Source of the DNA: Thiomicrorhabdus sp.
Lineage (GTDB): Bacteria > Pseudomonadota > Gammaproteobacteria > Thiomicrospirales > Thiomicrospiraceae
Assembly (NCBI RefSeq): GCF_963677875.1
Contig: NZ_OY782566.1
Coordinates: 62,001 to 126,000 of the forward strand
Reading direction: 5' to 3'
Length of the DNA stretch: 64,000 bases
Part shown: piece by piece, positions 33,452 to 42,967 of the stretch
Layout of the letters: each line of letters starts with the position of its first letter
How positions within the stretch are numbered: position 1 is the first letter of the stretch
Translations under genes and position numbers: made by a program
The notes under the pieces: model-generated
Databases searched by the model: none
What the model was told of the DNA's origin: nothing
What the model saw: the letters and a program-made list of their open reading frames with translations, nothing else

Positions 33452-34402
33452 TCATTTTCGCTCACAGGCGGCGAAAAACTCCCTGGCCTGCCCGGCATCT
33501 TTGGCAATCTGTCGTTTTAAGGCGTCCAAGCCGTCAAACTTCATTTCCGGGCGAATGTAATAAGCCAGATTAACTTCAATATGGCGGCCGTACAGATCCT
33601 GATCCCAATCGAACAGATGCACTTCGATCGACGGACGAATACCGTCGACCGTCGGCCGCAGCCCGATATTCGCCACCCCTGGCCAGGGGCGTTCCGCAAT
33701 GCCGTCAACCCACACTGCAAACACCCCCATGACCGGCATCTGAATTCGTTTTGGATTCAGATTAAGCGTCGGAAAACCGATGGTACGCCCCAGCTTCTGG
33801 CCGTGAATCACCCGGCCGCTAAAGGCAAAAGACCGACCAAGCAAACTCTGCGCTTCCTCTAAATCCGGTGTTTGCAAAGCGGCGCGGATTCGCGTACTGC
33901 TCACCCGTTCTTCCTGCCGGCAAAAAGTCGGCATATCGGTAACACTGAAGTCAAAAGCTTCTCCGGCTTTCTGCAAATAGGCATAATCTCCTCGACGCCC
34001 TTTACCAAAACGGAAGTCGTCACCAATCACCAGGTGTTTGATATTCAATGCCTCAACCAGAACCTGTTCAACAAACGCCTGTGCAGTAAGGTTCGCGAAA
34101 GCTTCGTTAAAAGGCATGCACAGCACATAGTCGATTCGGGTCTCGGAAAATGCCTGCAGTTTTTCGCGCAAATTCATCAACCTGACCGGCGCTGTCCGCG
34201 GAGAGAAATACTCAATCGGAAGCGGCTCGAAAATCATCACGACCGTCGGTAATCCGCTTTGCTTTGCAGTCTGGCAAAGCGTTTCCAAAACCTGCTGATG
34301 GCCCAGATGAATCCCGTCGAAATTACCGATTGTCAGAATGCAACCTTCGGAAAAGCGTTTGTGACACGCCCGTAAATTGTGTAAACCTCGAATTAATTGC
34401 AT
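33452..34402 (-). CDS. ribF: Bifunctional riboflavin kinase / FAD synthetase
   Basis: A 316-residue protein. The N-terminal FMN adenylyltransferase has LTIGNFDGIHLGHQQVL and VIGDDFRFGKGRRGD; the C-terminal riboflavin kinase has GRVIHGQKLGRTIGFPTLNL. It makes FMN and FAD from riboflavin. It is the middle gene of the conserved murJ-ribF-ileS-lspA run. Confidence 0.96.
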   Translation of the reverse strand: MQLIRGLHNLRACHKRFSEGCILTIGNFDGIHLGHQQVLETLCQTAKQSGLPTVVMIFEPLPIEYFSPRTAPVRLMNLREKLQAFSETRIDYVLCMPFNEAFANLTAQAFVEQVLVEALNIKHLVIGDDFRFGKGRRGDYAYLQKAGEAFDFSVTDMPTFCRQEERVSSTRIRAALQTPDLEEAQSLLGRSFAFSGRVIHGQKLGRTIGFPTLNLNPKRIQMPVMGVFAVWVDGIAERPWPGVANIGLRPTVDGIRPSIEVHLFDWDQDLYGRHIEVNLAYYIRPEMKFDGLDALKRQIAKDAGQAREFFAACERK

Positions 34403-34554
34403 TCTGCTCTGTTACCCATCGCCCAAGGGTTTGAAAAATCGAACGCTAAATTATAGCTTATTGCCGGGCATAACCATAGCCCAAGCCGGTAAATATAACG
34501 CTTTGATTCTTCACTGCAAATCACCGCATTGCCAAGACTTCAAACACTCGAACT

Positions 34555-36087
34555 TCACGCCCGATTGATCAAACGTCTCGGCGAGAGCCCCAATAAGGCC
34601 AGAAGAGTGAAATACACCAGCATGGCACCGGCAATCAATGCCGACAGATAACCTAATCTCTGCCATGCATTCAACGCCATCCACTCATTCGAAGAGGGCG
34701 ACATCAAGAGCAGCAACGCCGCCATAACTGCTGCTGCCAGCCCGGTTTTAAAGATAAAGACACCCCATCCGCGCAACGGAGAAAACACCTCCTGCTTGCG
34801 TAAATACCAATACAGCAAACCGGCGTTCAGAAACGCTGAAATCGATGTCGCCGCTGCCAGCCCGACATGTGCGAACGGGCCGATCAACGCCAGATTCAAC
34901 ACCATATTGCTGACCAATGCCACCACGGCGACCCGAACCGGCGTTTTCATGTCCTTACGCGAATAAAATGCCGGAGCAAGAATTTTCACCAGAATAAAAC
35001 CAAGCAGCCCGAACGAATAAGCCATCAAACTCAAGGAAGACATCTCGACATCCTGGGCGGTAAATTCTCCGTAATAGAACAGAGTTGTCACCATTGGCAA
35101 GGCCAGAATAAACAATCCCAGCATCGCTGGCAAACCGATGAGAAGCACCAATCTGAGCGCCGAATCCAGATCCTGTCGAAACCCCTGCCAATCCTCTCTG
35201 GCGGATTTTTTGGACAACCCCGGCAATACAACCGTTGCCAGAGCGACCCCGAAGACCCCCAGAGGAAACTCCATCAAACGGTCCGAATAGTACAGCCAGG
35301 AAACCGAACCGGTCACCAGAAACGAAGCCAGAATAGTATCGACCAGCAGATTGATCTGCGCTACCGACACTCCGAACAGCGCCGGAATCATCAAACGTTT
35401 CACTTCTCCCACTCCGGGATCTGAACGCCGCGTCGGTTTAGGCAACAGCCCGAGGCGATATAAAAACGGCAAATGAAACAGCAGCTGTACAACGCCGGCA
35501 GCCAGCACCCCCCAGGCAAGCGCCATAACCGGAACATCCAGAAGCGGCGACACCCAAACGGCAAACGCAATCAACACCAGATTAAGAAATACCGGCGTAA
35601 ATGCCGGAACCGCGAACTGATTATAGGTATTCATAATCGCCGACGAAAATGCCACCAGCGAAATCAGCAGCAGATAAGGAAAAGTAATTGCCAGCATATC
35701 CGCCGCCAGATCGAATTTTTCCGGCTCGTCAAGGAAGCCTGGCGCAAAGACCATCATCCATAAGGAAGAACCAAAAACTCCGAAAGCGGTCAGTAGCAGT
35801 AAAATGCCCCCAAGACGGAAACTGATCGCGTCAACCAAATGTTTGACCGCCGCATGTCCGTTCTTCTCCTTGGCCTCTGCGAGAACCGGAACAAACGCCT
35901 GTGAAAATGCCCCTTCGGCAAACAGTCTGCGGAAAAAATTAGGGATTTTAAACGCGACAAAAAAAGCATCTGCACCGACCCCCGCGCCGAAATAACGGGC
36001 AATAATCACATCACGAATAAATCCTAAAATTCGCGAAATCATGGTCATTGAGCCGACCGTGGCCGTTGCTTTAAGAATACGCTTCAC
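34555..36087 (-). CDS. murJ: Lipid II flippase MurJ
   Basis: A 510-residue inner-membrane protein with about 14 hydrophobic segments, from the MOP exporter superfamily. The N-terminus has MTMISRILGFIRDVIIARYFGAG, RRLFAEGAFSQAFVPV and the charged residues in the central cavity expected of MurJ. It flips lipid II for peptidoglycan synthesis. It is 152 bp upstream of ribF and divergent from the acetolactate-synthase-like gene. Confidence 0.95.
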   Translation of the reverse strand: MKRILKATATVGSMTMISRILGFIRDVIIARYFGAGVGADAFFVAFKIPNFFRRLFAEGAFSQAFVPVLAEAKEKNGHAAVKHLVDAISFRLGGILLLLTAFGVFGSSLWMMVFAPGFLDEPEKFDLAADMLAITFPYLLLISLVAFSSAIMNTYNQFAVPAFTPVFLNLVLIAFAVWVSPLLDVPVMALAWGVLAAGVVQLLFHLPFLYRLGLLPKPTRRSDPGVGEVKRLMIPALFGVSVAQINLLVDTILASFLVTGSVSWLYYSDRLMEFPLGVFGVALATVVLPGLSKKSAREDWQGFRQDLDSALRLVLLIGLPAMLGLFILALPMVTTLFYYGEFTAQDVEMSSLSLMAYSFGLLGFILVKILAPAFYSRKDMKTPVRVAVVALVSNMVLNLALIGPFAHVGLAAATSISAFLNAGLLYWYLRKQEVFSPLRGWGVFIFKTGLAAAVMAALLLLMSPSSNEWMALNAWQRLGYLSALIAGAMLVYFTLLALLGLSPRRLINRA

Positions 36088-36259
36088 CGCTGCAATCTCT
36101 TATTGTGGCTGTTAACACTTGTGAACCGGCATTGTATCAAACCCCTTCCATGTCCACGCGTTCGTTGCGCCGCTTTCGTCAACAAACTGCAAACAGACGG
36201 TTTTTTTCCTCTGGCAACTGTGCCAAGATAGAGCCGAAACCATCAAAGAGGAGATCGCG

Positions 36260-37891
36260 ATGAAAGCGGCAGAGCTGTTTGTACAATGCCTCGAAAATGA
36301 GCAGGTAGAATTTATTTTCGGCATTCCCGGAGAGGAGAATCTGGATTTGATGGATGCTTTGCACGACAGTCAGATAAAATTTATTCTGACCCGTCACGAG
36401 CAAGGCGCTGCCTTTATGGCAGATGTTTACGGCCGTCTGACAGGCAAAGCCGGGGTTTGCCTGTCCACGCTCGGCCCCGGGGCAACCAATCTGGTCACCG
36501 GAGTGGCCGACGCCAATATGGATCGAGCCCCGGTCGTCGCCATTGCCGGTCAGGCAAGCACCTCCCGCCTGCACAAAGAGAGTCACCAGGTTCTCGATCT
36601 GGTCAACCTCTTCGAGCCCATTACCAAATACAGCACGCAGATTCTGACTTCGGAAACCATTCCTGAAGTCGTGCGAAAAGCCTTTAAGGTCGCCGAAGCG
36701 GAGAAGCCCGGTTGCAGCTTTATCGACTTCCCGGAAAACATTGCCCAGCAATCGCTGGAAAAACAGCCGCTCAAGCGCCAGAGCCCGCTTCCGGCTTACG
36801 CTCATCCGGCGAAAGTCCGCCAGGCGGCGGAAATTCTTTCTACTGCGAAATTCCCGGTTATTATCGCAGGCAACGGTGTCGTTCGCTCCCGCGCCCACGA
36901 AGCGCTGCAGGAATTTTCCGACAAACTGAACATTCCGGTCGCCACCACTTTTATGGCCAAAGGCGCTCTGCCGTGCGATAACGAGCGCTCCCTCGGAACC
37001 ATTGGTTTGCAAGCCCGGGATTATGTCTCCTGCGGCATCGACCGTGCCGATGTCGTTCTATGCGTAGGATACGACATTGTCGAATACCCTCCCTCGCTGT
37101 GGAATCAGGAGCTAAAAGCGCAAGTCATCCATATCGACAGCCAGCCGGCGGAGGTCGACGAATACTACATTGTCGCCGCCGGCCTGGTGGGGGACATCGG
37201 CAGCAGCCTTCAAGCCATTGCCGCCATCAGCAGACGACACAACGATTCGCCTTATCTGGGGTTGAAACAGAGCATTGAGCAACGTTTTCACGAGTACGAT
37301 GAGGATCGCAGTTTCCCAATCAAACCGCAAAAAATACTCCACGATCTGCGCGCGATTCTGCAACCGGACGACAAAGTCATCTGCGATGTCGGTGCCCACA
37401 AAATGTGGGTCGCGCGCATGTATCAGACCCTGTCGCCAAACAGCTGCATTATTTCCAACGGCTTTGCTTCGATGGGGATCGCCCTGCCCGGTGCCATTGC
37501 TGCCAAACTGGCTCAACCGCAAAACACTGTTGTCGCCGTCAGTGGTGATGCCGGAGTGCTGATGAATATTCAGGAGATCGAAACGGCAGTACGCCTGAAA
37601 ATTCCGATCATTGTTTTGATCTGGAACGATGCCGGTTACGGACTGATTCGCTGGAAACAGCAAAATCAGTTTGGGCGGGATTCCTATGTCGACTTCCAAA
37701 ACCCGGATTTTGTCAAACTGGCAGAAGCCTTCGGTGCCAGAGGCTACCGCATCGAAAATAACGACTCGCTACAGGCGACACTGCAAAAAGCGATCGACGA
37801 TGATTGCGTCGTCTTGATTGACTGCCCGGTGGATTATTCCGAAAATTTGAAATTGACCGAGGAATTAGGACAAATGGTCTGTCCGACTTGA
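36260..37891 (+). CDS. Acetolactate synthase-like ThDP enzyme, large-subunit type
   Basis: A 543-residue thiamine-diphosphate enzyme. The N-terminal pyrimidine domain has IFGIPGEENLDL and TRHEQGAAFMADVYGRLTGKAG with the catalytic Glu. The C-terminal ThDP site is VSGDAGVLMNIQEIETAVRLKIPIIVLIWNDAGYG. It resembles catabolic AlsS-type or stand-alone acetolactate synthases that make 2-acetolactate from pyruvate. No small regulatory subunit gene (ilvN/ilvH) is adjacent, which favours the unregulated type. Assignment between AlsS and another ThDP decarboxylase is not certain. AAAGAGGAG precedes ATG 36260. Confidence 0.82.
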   Translation: MKAAELFVQCLENEQVEFIFGIPGEENLDLMDALHDSQIKFILTRHEQGAAFMADVYGRLTGKAGVCLSTLGPGATNLVTGVADANMDRAPVVAIAGQASTSRLHKESHQVLDLVNLFEPITKYSTQILTSETIPEVVRKAFKVAEAEKPGCSFIDFPENIAQQSLEKQPLKRQSPLPAYAHPAKVRQAAEILSTAKFPVIIAGNGVVRSRAHEALQEFSDKLNIPVATTFMAKGALPCDNERSLGTIGLQARDYVSCGIDRADVVLCVGYDIVEYPPSLWNQELKAQVIHIDSQPAEVDEYYIVAAGLVGDIGSSLQAIAAISRRHNDSPYLGLKQSIEQRFHEYDEDRSFPIKPQKILHDLRAILQPDDKVICDVGAHKMWVARMYQTLSPNSCIISNGFASMGIALPGAIAAKLAQPQNTVVAVSGDAGVLMNIQEIETAVRLKIPIIVLIWNDAGYGLIRWKQQNQFGRDSYVDFQNPDFVKLAEAFGARGYRIENNDSLQATLQKAIDDDCVVLIDCPVDYSENLKLTEELGQMVCPT

Positions 37892-37914
37892 AAGATCACT
37901 CGAACCGCAGACAT

Positions 37915-37943
37915 AAAAAAACCGGGTCAAGCCCGGTTTTTTT
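37915..37943. terminator. Bidirectional terminator
   Basis: AAAAAAACCGGG, loop tcaag, then CCCGGTTTTTTT: A and T runs flank the stem on both strands. It serves the convergent ThDP-enzyme and rpsT genes. Confidence 0.9.
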
Positions 37944-37968
37944 ATGCTGGATCAAAATTACCCGAAAA

Positions 37969-38232
37969 TCAGGCCATTGCTTTGATGCGAGCATTAATAC
38001 GGCTCTTGGTGCGTGCCGCTTTGTTTTTGGTGATAATGCCTTTACGAGCCATACCATCCAATTTAGATTGCGCAGCACGGAACAATTCGTTAGCTTGAGC
38101 TTGATCACCAGTTTGAATGCTGGCCAAGACTTTTTTGATTGCTGTACGCATGTCAGAGCGTAGAGCAACGTTATGCTGACGGTTCTTTTCTGCCTGACGG
38201 GCACGTTTTGCAGCTTGAGCTGAGTTTGCCAT
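37969..38232 (-). CDS. rpsT: 30S ribosomal protein S20
   Basis: An 87-residue basic helical protein (MANSAQAAKRARQAEKNRQHNVALRSDMRTAIKK...). It binds 16S rRNA early in 30S assembly. The gene is single, converging on the ThDP-enzyme gene, and the start has GGAG-type spacing. Confidence 0.97.
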   Translation of the reverse strand: MANSAQAAKRARQAEKNRQHNVALRSDMRTAIKKVLASIQTGDQAQANELFRAAQSKLDGMARKGIITKNKAARTKSRINARIKAMA

Positions 38233-38588
38233 AAGGAATTCTCCAAAATTTTTACGTGTTAAGGATCCGTAGACCTATCATTAACAATTAACACAACACT
38301 GCGTTTATGCGTACACAAAGCGCAATGACTACGATGTGACCTTTCACCCATGAAAGGAAGCGCAAATTATCCAGAATTACAACGACTTGGTCAACCCTTT
38401 TTTTCCACTCTGCGTACATTCCGACCTCCGGAACCTCCAAATTTCGCAGACCTGCCGCCGGACAAACAGGGCAAATTTCAGTCAAAACCCGTGATTTCAA
38501 CTAAAAAATTCCCGCAAAGTGACGTTAATTTCAATAGGGCGTAAAACGCATTGAACCACAACACACAAAACGGGAAGACACTAAGATC
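38233..38588. other. 356-bp divergent intergenic region (rpsT / motA)
   Basis: It contains the rpsT promoter on the minus side and, on the plus side, the sigma28-like promoter at 38502-38528. ACCTTTCACCCATGAAAGG near 38339-38357 is a small inverted repeat (CTTTCA/TGAAAG). No gene is seen. Confidence 0.6.
38502..38528 (+). promoter_or_regulatory. Probable sigma28 (FliA) promoter of the motor genes
   Basis: TAAA at 38502-38505, a 15-bp gap, then GACGTTAA at 38521-38528. The enterobacterial consensus is TAAA-N15-GCCGATAA, so six of eight positions of the -10 match. It lies 60 bp before the motA start. Confidence 0.6.
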
Positions 38589-39383
38589 ATGCATATTTCT
38601 CTCAGCGCACTCTTCGGATTTATCCTCGGCCTGGGGTTATTTGCGACTGCCGTGTTTTTCAACACCAGCAACTATCTGATGTTCTTCAGTCTGTCCAGTC
38701 TGCTGATGGTCATCGGCGGCACGGTCGCCGCAGCGATGATCTCCTACGACGGTCGCTACGTGATTCTGGCATTTGAAGAAATCCTGTTCACTCTGACGAC
38801 TGCCAAGGTCAATCCGGTAAAACTCTACGAAGATGTCGGCACCTTGATCGACTGGGCCAAGATCGTTCGCAGTCAGGGGTTGGTTCAACTGGAAAAGAAG
38901 ATCGATAAACCGGAAGACGGCTTAAGCTTTCTGAACCAGTCGTTCATGTTTTTACTCACCGGCTACAAAGGAACACAGCTGTATCGTCTGTTGCAACATT
39001 CGCGCGAATCGATCTATGAAAGTAATATGCGTCCGGCAAAAGTATTGCAGACGATGGCATCGACCGCACCGGCATTCGGCATGGTCGGTACGCTGGTCGG
39101 ACTGATTATTATGCTCAACAGCATGGAAGGCGATCCGACGAAAATCGGCAGCGGCTTGGCGGTTGCACTCTTAACAACTCTTTACGGCGTATTGATCGCT
39201 CAGTTGATCCTCAAACCGGCGGCGCGCAAGCTCGAATACAAACAGGACCTGGAAGCCCAGCGTAACCAGATTCTGGCAGAAGGCATCGTACTACTCTCCA
39301 AGGGGGCCTCTCCCTCGCTGATTGAAGATACAATGAACTCTTATCTCCATCCGAAATATCAATTTCGCAGAGCGGAGCGTTAA
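38589..39383 (+). CDS. motA: MotA-type flagellar stator protein
   Basis: A 264-residue inner-membrane protein with four hydrophobic segments. Two are N-terminal, and two lie after a cytoplasmic loop (PAFGMVGTLVGLIIMLNSM and GSGLAVALLTTLYGVLIAQLIL), as in MotA/PomA. With MotB it forms the ion-driven stator. It is followed after 3 bp by motB and preceded by a sigma28-like promoter. Whether the ion is H+ or Na+ cannot be decided here. Confidence 0.88.
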   Translation: MHISLSALFGFILGLGLFATAVFFNTSNYLMFFSLSSLLMVIGGTVAAAMISYDGRYVILAFEEILFTLTTAKVNPVKLYEDVGTLIDWAKIVRSQGLVQLEKKIDKPEDGLSFLNQSFMFLLTGYKGTQLYRLLQHSRESIYESNMRPAKVLQTMASTAPAFGMVGTLVGLIIMLNSMEGDPTKIGSGLAVALLTTLYGVLIAQLILKPAARKLEYKQDLEAQRNQILAEGIVLLSKGASPSLIEDTMNSYLHPKYQFRRAER

Positions 39384-39386
39384 AGC

Positions 39387-40082
39387 ATGCCATTGAATGA
39401 GAAAAACCAAGAAAACAAACTCAGCAAACCAACCGAAGAAGAGTCCGACGAATGGATGGTTACCTACGCAGATGCCATGACACTGATTCTGGGCTTTTTC
39501 GTCCTGATACTATCCATGTCGGTGATTCAGCAAAGCAAATTCGAAGTCATTTCGAAAGGAATCAATGAAGGACTTTTGAAAAAAGAACCCACTGCACAAC
39601 TCAGCCCTTTGGCAGACCTGCAGAAAAATCTGTCAGACACGCTGGTCGATCACCAGATGATTCCCGACGAAGCGATCGAGTCAGGAGAAAATTATCTGAA
39701 AATCGATCTGCCTGGGCGGATTCTTTTCGCCACGGCCTCGGCTGAATTAAGCCCGGGATCGCAACACCTTGTTGAAGAGATTGCGACCAAAATCAAAAAT
39801 TTTCCTCTGGAAGGGTTTGAGGTGGAAATCGAGGGCCATACCGACAATGTGCCGATTCATTGCGAACGCTTCGCTTCCAATTGGGAGCTGTCTTCCAGCC
39901 GGGCAATCAGCGTCTTACAGGTTTTTCTCGAAGCGGGTTGGGACAAGCACAAACTCAAAGCGATCGGTTACGCCGACAGCTTCCCGAAAGTTGCCAATCT
40001 CGACGCCCAGGGCCACGCCATTCCGGAAAATCAGCAACAAAACCGCCGCGTCGAAATAAAAATCAGCAAAAAGTACATCTAG
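39387..40082 (+). CDS. motB: MotB-type stator protein with OmpA domain
   Basis: A 231-residue protein with one membrane helix that carries the ion-conducting aspartate (WMVTYADAMTLILGFFVLIL, residues about 23-43). The C-terminal OmpA-like peptidoglycan-binding domain has EIEGHTDNVP and NRRVEIKI. It anchors the MotA ring to the cell wall. It ends 26 bp before the convergent rlmH gene. Confidence 0.9.
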   Translation: MPLNEKNQENKLSKPTEEESDEWMVTYADAMTLILGFFVLILSMSVIQQSKFEVISKGINEGLLKKEPTAQLSPLADLQKNLSDTLVDHQMIPDEAIESGENYLKIDLPGRILFATASAELSPGSQHLVEEIATKIKNFPLEGFEVEIEGHTDNVPIHCERFASNWELSSSRAISVLQVFLEAGWDKHKLKAIGYADSFPKVANLDAQGHAIPENQQQNRRVEIKISKKYI

Positions 40083-40108
40083 TGCAGAAGCCGCGTCACC
40101 GGCAAGAA

Positions 40109-40579
40109 TCACTCTCTATGGTATGGGTGGTTTTGAATAACCGTCCAAGCTCTATACAGCTGTTCGGCAACCAGAATCCGCACCATCGGATGCGGCAGAG
40201 TCAGCTTGGATAAGCCCCACTTCCACTGCGCCTGCTGCAAAAGCGAGGCATCCAGTCCATCCGGTCCACCAACAATCAGAGCGATATCCTGCCCGCCGCC
40301 AAGCCAGCCTTCCATCTGCTCGGCAAGCTGCAACGTCGTAACCTGCTTGCCATGCTCGTCAAGCACCATCATACGCGCACCTTTCGGAACAGCCGCAAGA
40401 ATCCGTCTGGCTTCATCCGCTTTATATTGCTCCACGGAACCGGTTTTTCCTCTCGGCGCCATCGGCAGTTCAATCAGGTTCAGGCCGCACGCCTTCGGCA
40501 TGCGTTTGGCATATTCCTGGTAGCCTTCCTGAACCCACTTGGGCATTTTTTGACCGACCGTAATGAAATGAATGACCAT
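40109..40579 (-). CDS. rlmH: 23S rRNA pseudouridine-1915 N3-methyltransferase
   Basis: A 156-residue SPOUT methyltransferase: VIHFITVGQKMPKW at the start, VLDEHGKQVTTLQLAEQM, the knot motif ALIVGGPDGLD and LPHPMVRILVAEQLYRAWTVIQNHPYHRE. It acts on assembled 70S ribosomes. The start overlaps the rsfS stop by one base (TGATG), giving translational coupling. Confidence 0.96.
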   Translation of the reverse strand: MVIHFITVGQKMPKWVQEGYQEYAKRMPKACGLNLIELPMAPRGKTGSVEQYKADEARRILAAVPKGARMMVLDEHGKQVTTLQLAEQMEGWLGGGQDIALIVGGPDGLDASLLQQAQWKWGLSKLTLPHPMVRILVAEQLYRAWTVIQNHPYHRE

Positions 40580-40953
40580 CAGGCCTGACCGGAGCCCTCG
40601 ACTTTATCGAAACGCGCGGTTTGTGATTTGATGTCCCATAGCTTTTCCAAAGCGTAGTGCGCTCGCGCCGCTTCGGTCATAACATGAACAATAGCATCGC
40701 CAAGATCGACCAACACCCAATCCGGTTGCGGCCCGGATTCGACTCCCAAAGGCGGCTCGCCGATCTCTTTAAATGCCTGCTCCAAATGCGAACCCAAGGC
40801 TCGAACATGGGTAGTCGAAGTTCCGGTTGCAATGACCATCAAATCGGCAAAACTGCTGATTCCAGCGATATCGATCACCTGAATATCGCGCGCCTTGCCA
40901 TCATCCAATGTCTTGACGATTAACTCTTCGGTCGCTTTCAAATCCAAACTCAT
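40579..40953 (-). CDS. rsfS: Ribosomal silencing factor RsfS
   Basis: A 124-residue protein of the Iojap/RsfS family (KARDIQVIDIAGISSFADLMVIATGTSTTHVRAL, then WVLVDLGDAIVHVMTEAARAHYALEKLW). It binds L14 and blocks subunit joining in slow growth. It is in an operon with nadD upstream and rlmH downstream. Confidence 0.96.
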   Translation of the reverse strand: MSLDLKATEELIVKTLDDGKARDIQVIDIAGISSFADLMVIATGTSTTHVRALGSHLEQAFKEIGEPPLGVESGPQPDWVLVDLGDAIVHVMTEAARAHYALEKLWDIKSQTARFDKVEGSGQA

Positions 40954-41043
40954 TTCGGTTTTTTCTCCTCAGCCTTATCGGCCTTTCTATCGAATCTTAT
41001 CGCTAAGTCGATATTGACAATGTCGCCCGCGGTTCTTTTTAAC

Positions 41044-41670
41044 CTAAAACGACGAATAAAGTTGATGACCGTGAATATAAACGGCCACACTCTCCGGCAG
41101 CAAATAATCCACCGGCTCTCCGGCAGACAGACACTGGCGGATAAAAGTCGAGCTGATGTCCAGCTGGGTCACCCCCAGATCAATGATCTGGCCGCTGCGT
41201 TCGGTAAACACCTCCGCACGGTATTCAGCAAAAATCTGCCCGGCTTCGCCTTCACTCGGAGGCAAATCCCCGGGACGATGCATGACCACCAGATTCGCCA
41301 GCTGCAGGATCCGCTGCCACTGATACCACGACGAAAATTTCGCAAACGCATCGCTGCCGAGAATCAGCACCAGAGCGTCATCCGGAAATTGCTCTGCCAG
41401 GCTTTCCAGAGTCATCACCATATAGGACGGCCCTTCCCGTTCGATTTCAATCCGATCCAGAACAAACTTCGGCTGCCCTTCGATCGCCAACTCGATCATT
41501 CGACAACGTGCTTCGGCATCTACATTCGGTGTACCCCGATGCACCGGTTGCGCACAGGGAATAAAACGCACCTGATCCAGATTCAGTCGCGTCTGGACTT
41601 CCAGAACCGGACGCAAATGCCCGAAGTGAATCGGATCGAAGGTTCCGCCATTAATGCCGATCAAGCGCAT
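41044..41670 (-). CDS. nadD: Nicotinate-mononucleotide adenylyltransferase
   Basis: A 208-residue nucleotidyltransferase with the (H/T)xGH motif in GGTFDPIHFGHLRP and the ISSTFIRQCLS motif near the C-terminus. It makes deamido-NAD. It lies 7 bp after proA and 90 bp before rsfS. Confidence 0.96.
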   Translation of the reverse strand: MRLIGINGGTFDPIHFGHLRPVLEVQTRLNLDQVRFIPCAQPVHRGTPNVDAEARCRMIELAIEGQPKFVLDRIEIEREGPSYMVMTLESLAEQFPDDALVLILGSDAFAKFSSWYQWQRILQLANLVVMHRPGDLPPSEGEAGQIFAEYRAEVFTERSGQIIDLGVTQLDISSTFIRQCLSAGEPVDYLLPESVAVYIHGHQLYSSF

Positions 41671-41677
41671 ACTGATC

Positions 41678-42931
41678 CTATTCGCGAATGTTTCCGTCGC
41701 CGAGAACGATGTATTTCTGCGAGGTCAACCCCTGTAAGCCAACCGGCCCGCGGGCATGAAATTTATCAGTACTGATACCGATTTCCGCTCCCAGACCATA
41801 TTCAAAGCCATCGGCAAAACGTGTCGAAGCATTGACCATGACGGAACTGGAATCCACCTCCGTCAGGAAACGGCGCGCAGTCGTAATGTTTTCACTGATG
41901 ATCGATTCGGTATGTCCGGAACTGTATTGCGCAATATGCGCCATGGCTTCATCAACATCCTTGACCACGCGAATCGACAAAATCGGCGCCAGATATTCGG
42001 TCGCCCAATCCGCTTCACTGGCTTCCTGAACATCAATCCATTTCCGCGTCAGAGAACAGCCTCGCAATTCGACACCTTTCTGAACATAAAGTTCGGCCAG
42101 CTTCGGTAGAATTTCAGCGGCCCGCGACTCGGCAACCAGCAGAGTCTCCATTGCATTACAGACCCCGTAGCGATGGGTTTTCGCATTGAAAGCCACTTTC
42201 ACAGCCTTATCAAAATCGGCAGCCTCGTCAATATACACATGGCAAATGCCATCCAGATGTTTGATGACGGGGACGCGTGCTTCGGCACTGATGCGTTCGA
42301 TCAATCCTTTTCCTCCGCGAGGAATAATCACATCCACATAGGCCGGCATGGCAATTAACTCACCGACAGCCGCCCGATCGGTCGTCTCGACGACCTGAAC
42401 CGTCGCCTGAGGCAAACCGGCATCTTCCAGCCCGCTCCGAATCGCTTGAGCCAGTGCGCGATTGGAATGCGCCGCTTCCGAACCGCCGCGCAAAATCGCC
42501 GCATTGCCTGATTTCAAACACAAAGCCGCAGCATCAACGGTCACATTCGGGCGCGATTCATAGATAATTCCAACCACCCCCAAAGGCACCCGCATCTTAC
42601 CGACCTGAATGCCGGAAGGACGATAGCTCATATCGGAAATTTCCCCGACCGGGTCTTGCAGTGACGCAACCTGCCGCAACCCTTCGATCATGCCATCGAT
42701 TACTTTGTCGGATAAAGCAAGGCGATCCAGCATCGCCGCATCCAAGCCGTTCGCTTTTCCCTGCTCAAGGTCTTTGGCATTTTCCTGTTTTAGAAACGCT
42801 CTTTGGGTTTCCAGCTGCTGCGCAATCGCCGCCAAGGCACGATTCTTTACCTGCGTATCGGCTCTTAACAACGCGCGCGAGGCTTCTCGCGCCTGGCAAC
42901 CCAATTGTTCCATATAGACTTTCACATCCAT
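41678..42931 (-). CDS. proA: Gamma-glutamyl phosphate reductase
   Basis: A 417-residue aldehyde-dehydrogenase-fold enzyme for proline synthesis. Landmarks are [53 protein letters not shown], the catalytic Cys region [15 protein letters not shown], and [27 protein letters not shown]. The position between holA and nadD is seen in related gammaproteobacteria. Confidence 0.96.
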   Translation of the reverse strand: MDVKVYMEQLGCQAREASRALLRADTQVKNRALAAIAQQLETQRAFLKQENAKDLEQGKANGLDAAMLDRLALSDKVIDGMIEGLRQVASLQDPVGEISDMSYRPSGIQVGKMRVPLGVVGIIYESRPNVTVDAAALCLKSGNAAILRGGSEAAHSNRALAQAIRSGLEDAGLPQATVQVVETTDRAAVGELIAMPAYVDVIIPRGGKGLIERISAEARVPVIKHLDGICHVYIDEAADFDKAVKVAFNAKTHRYGVCNAMETLLVAESRAAEILPKLAELYVQKGVELRGCSLTRKWIDVQEASEADWATEYLAPILSIRVVKDVDEAMAHIAQYSSGHTESIISENITTARRFLTEVDSSSVMVNASTRFADGFEYGLGAEIGISTDKFHARGPVGLQGLTSQKYIVLGDGNIRE

Positions 42932-42967
42932 TTTGTTTTTTTCTCCGTCACTTTTATAGACTTTCTT

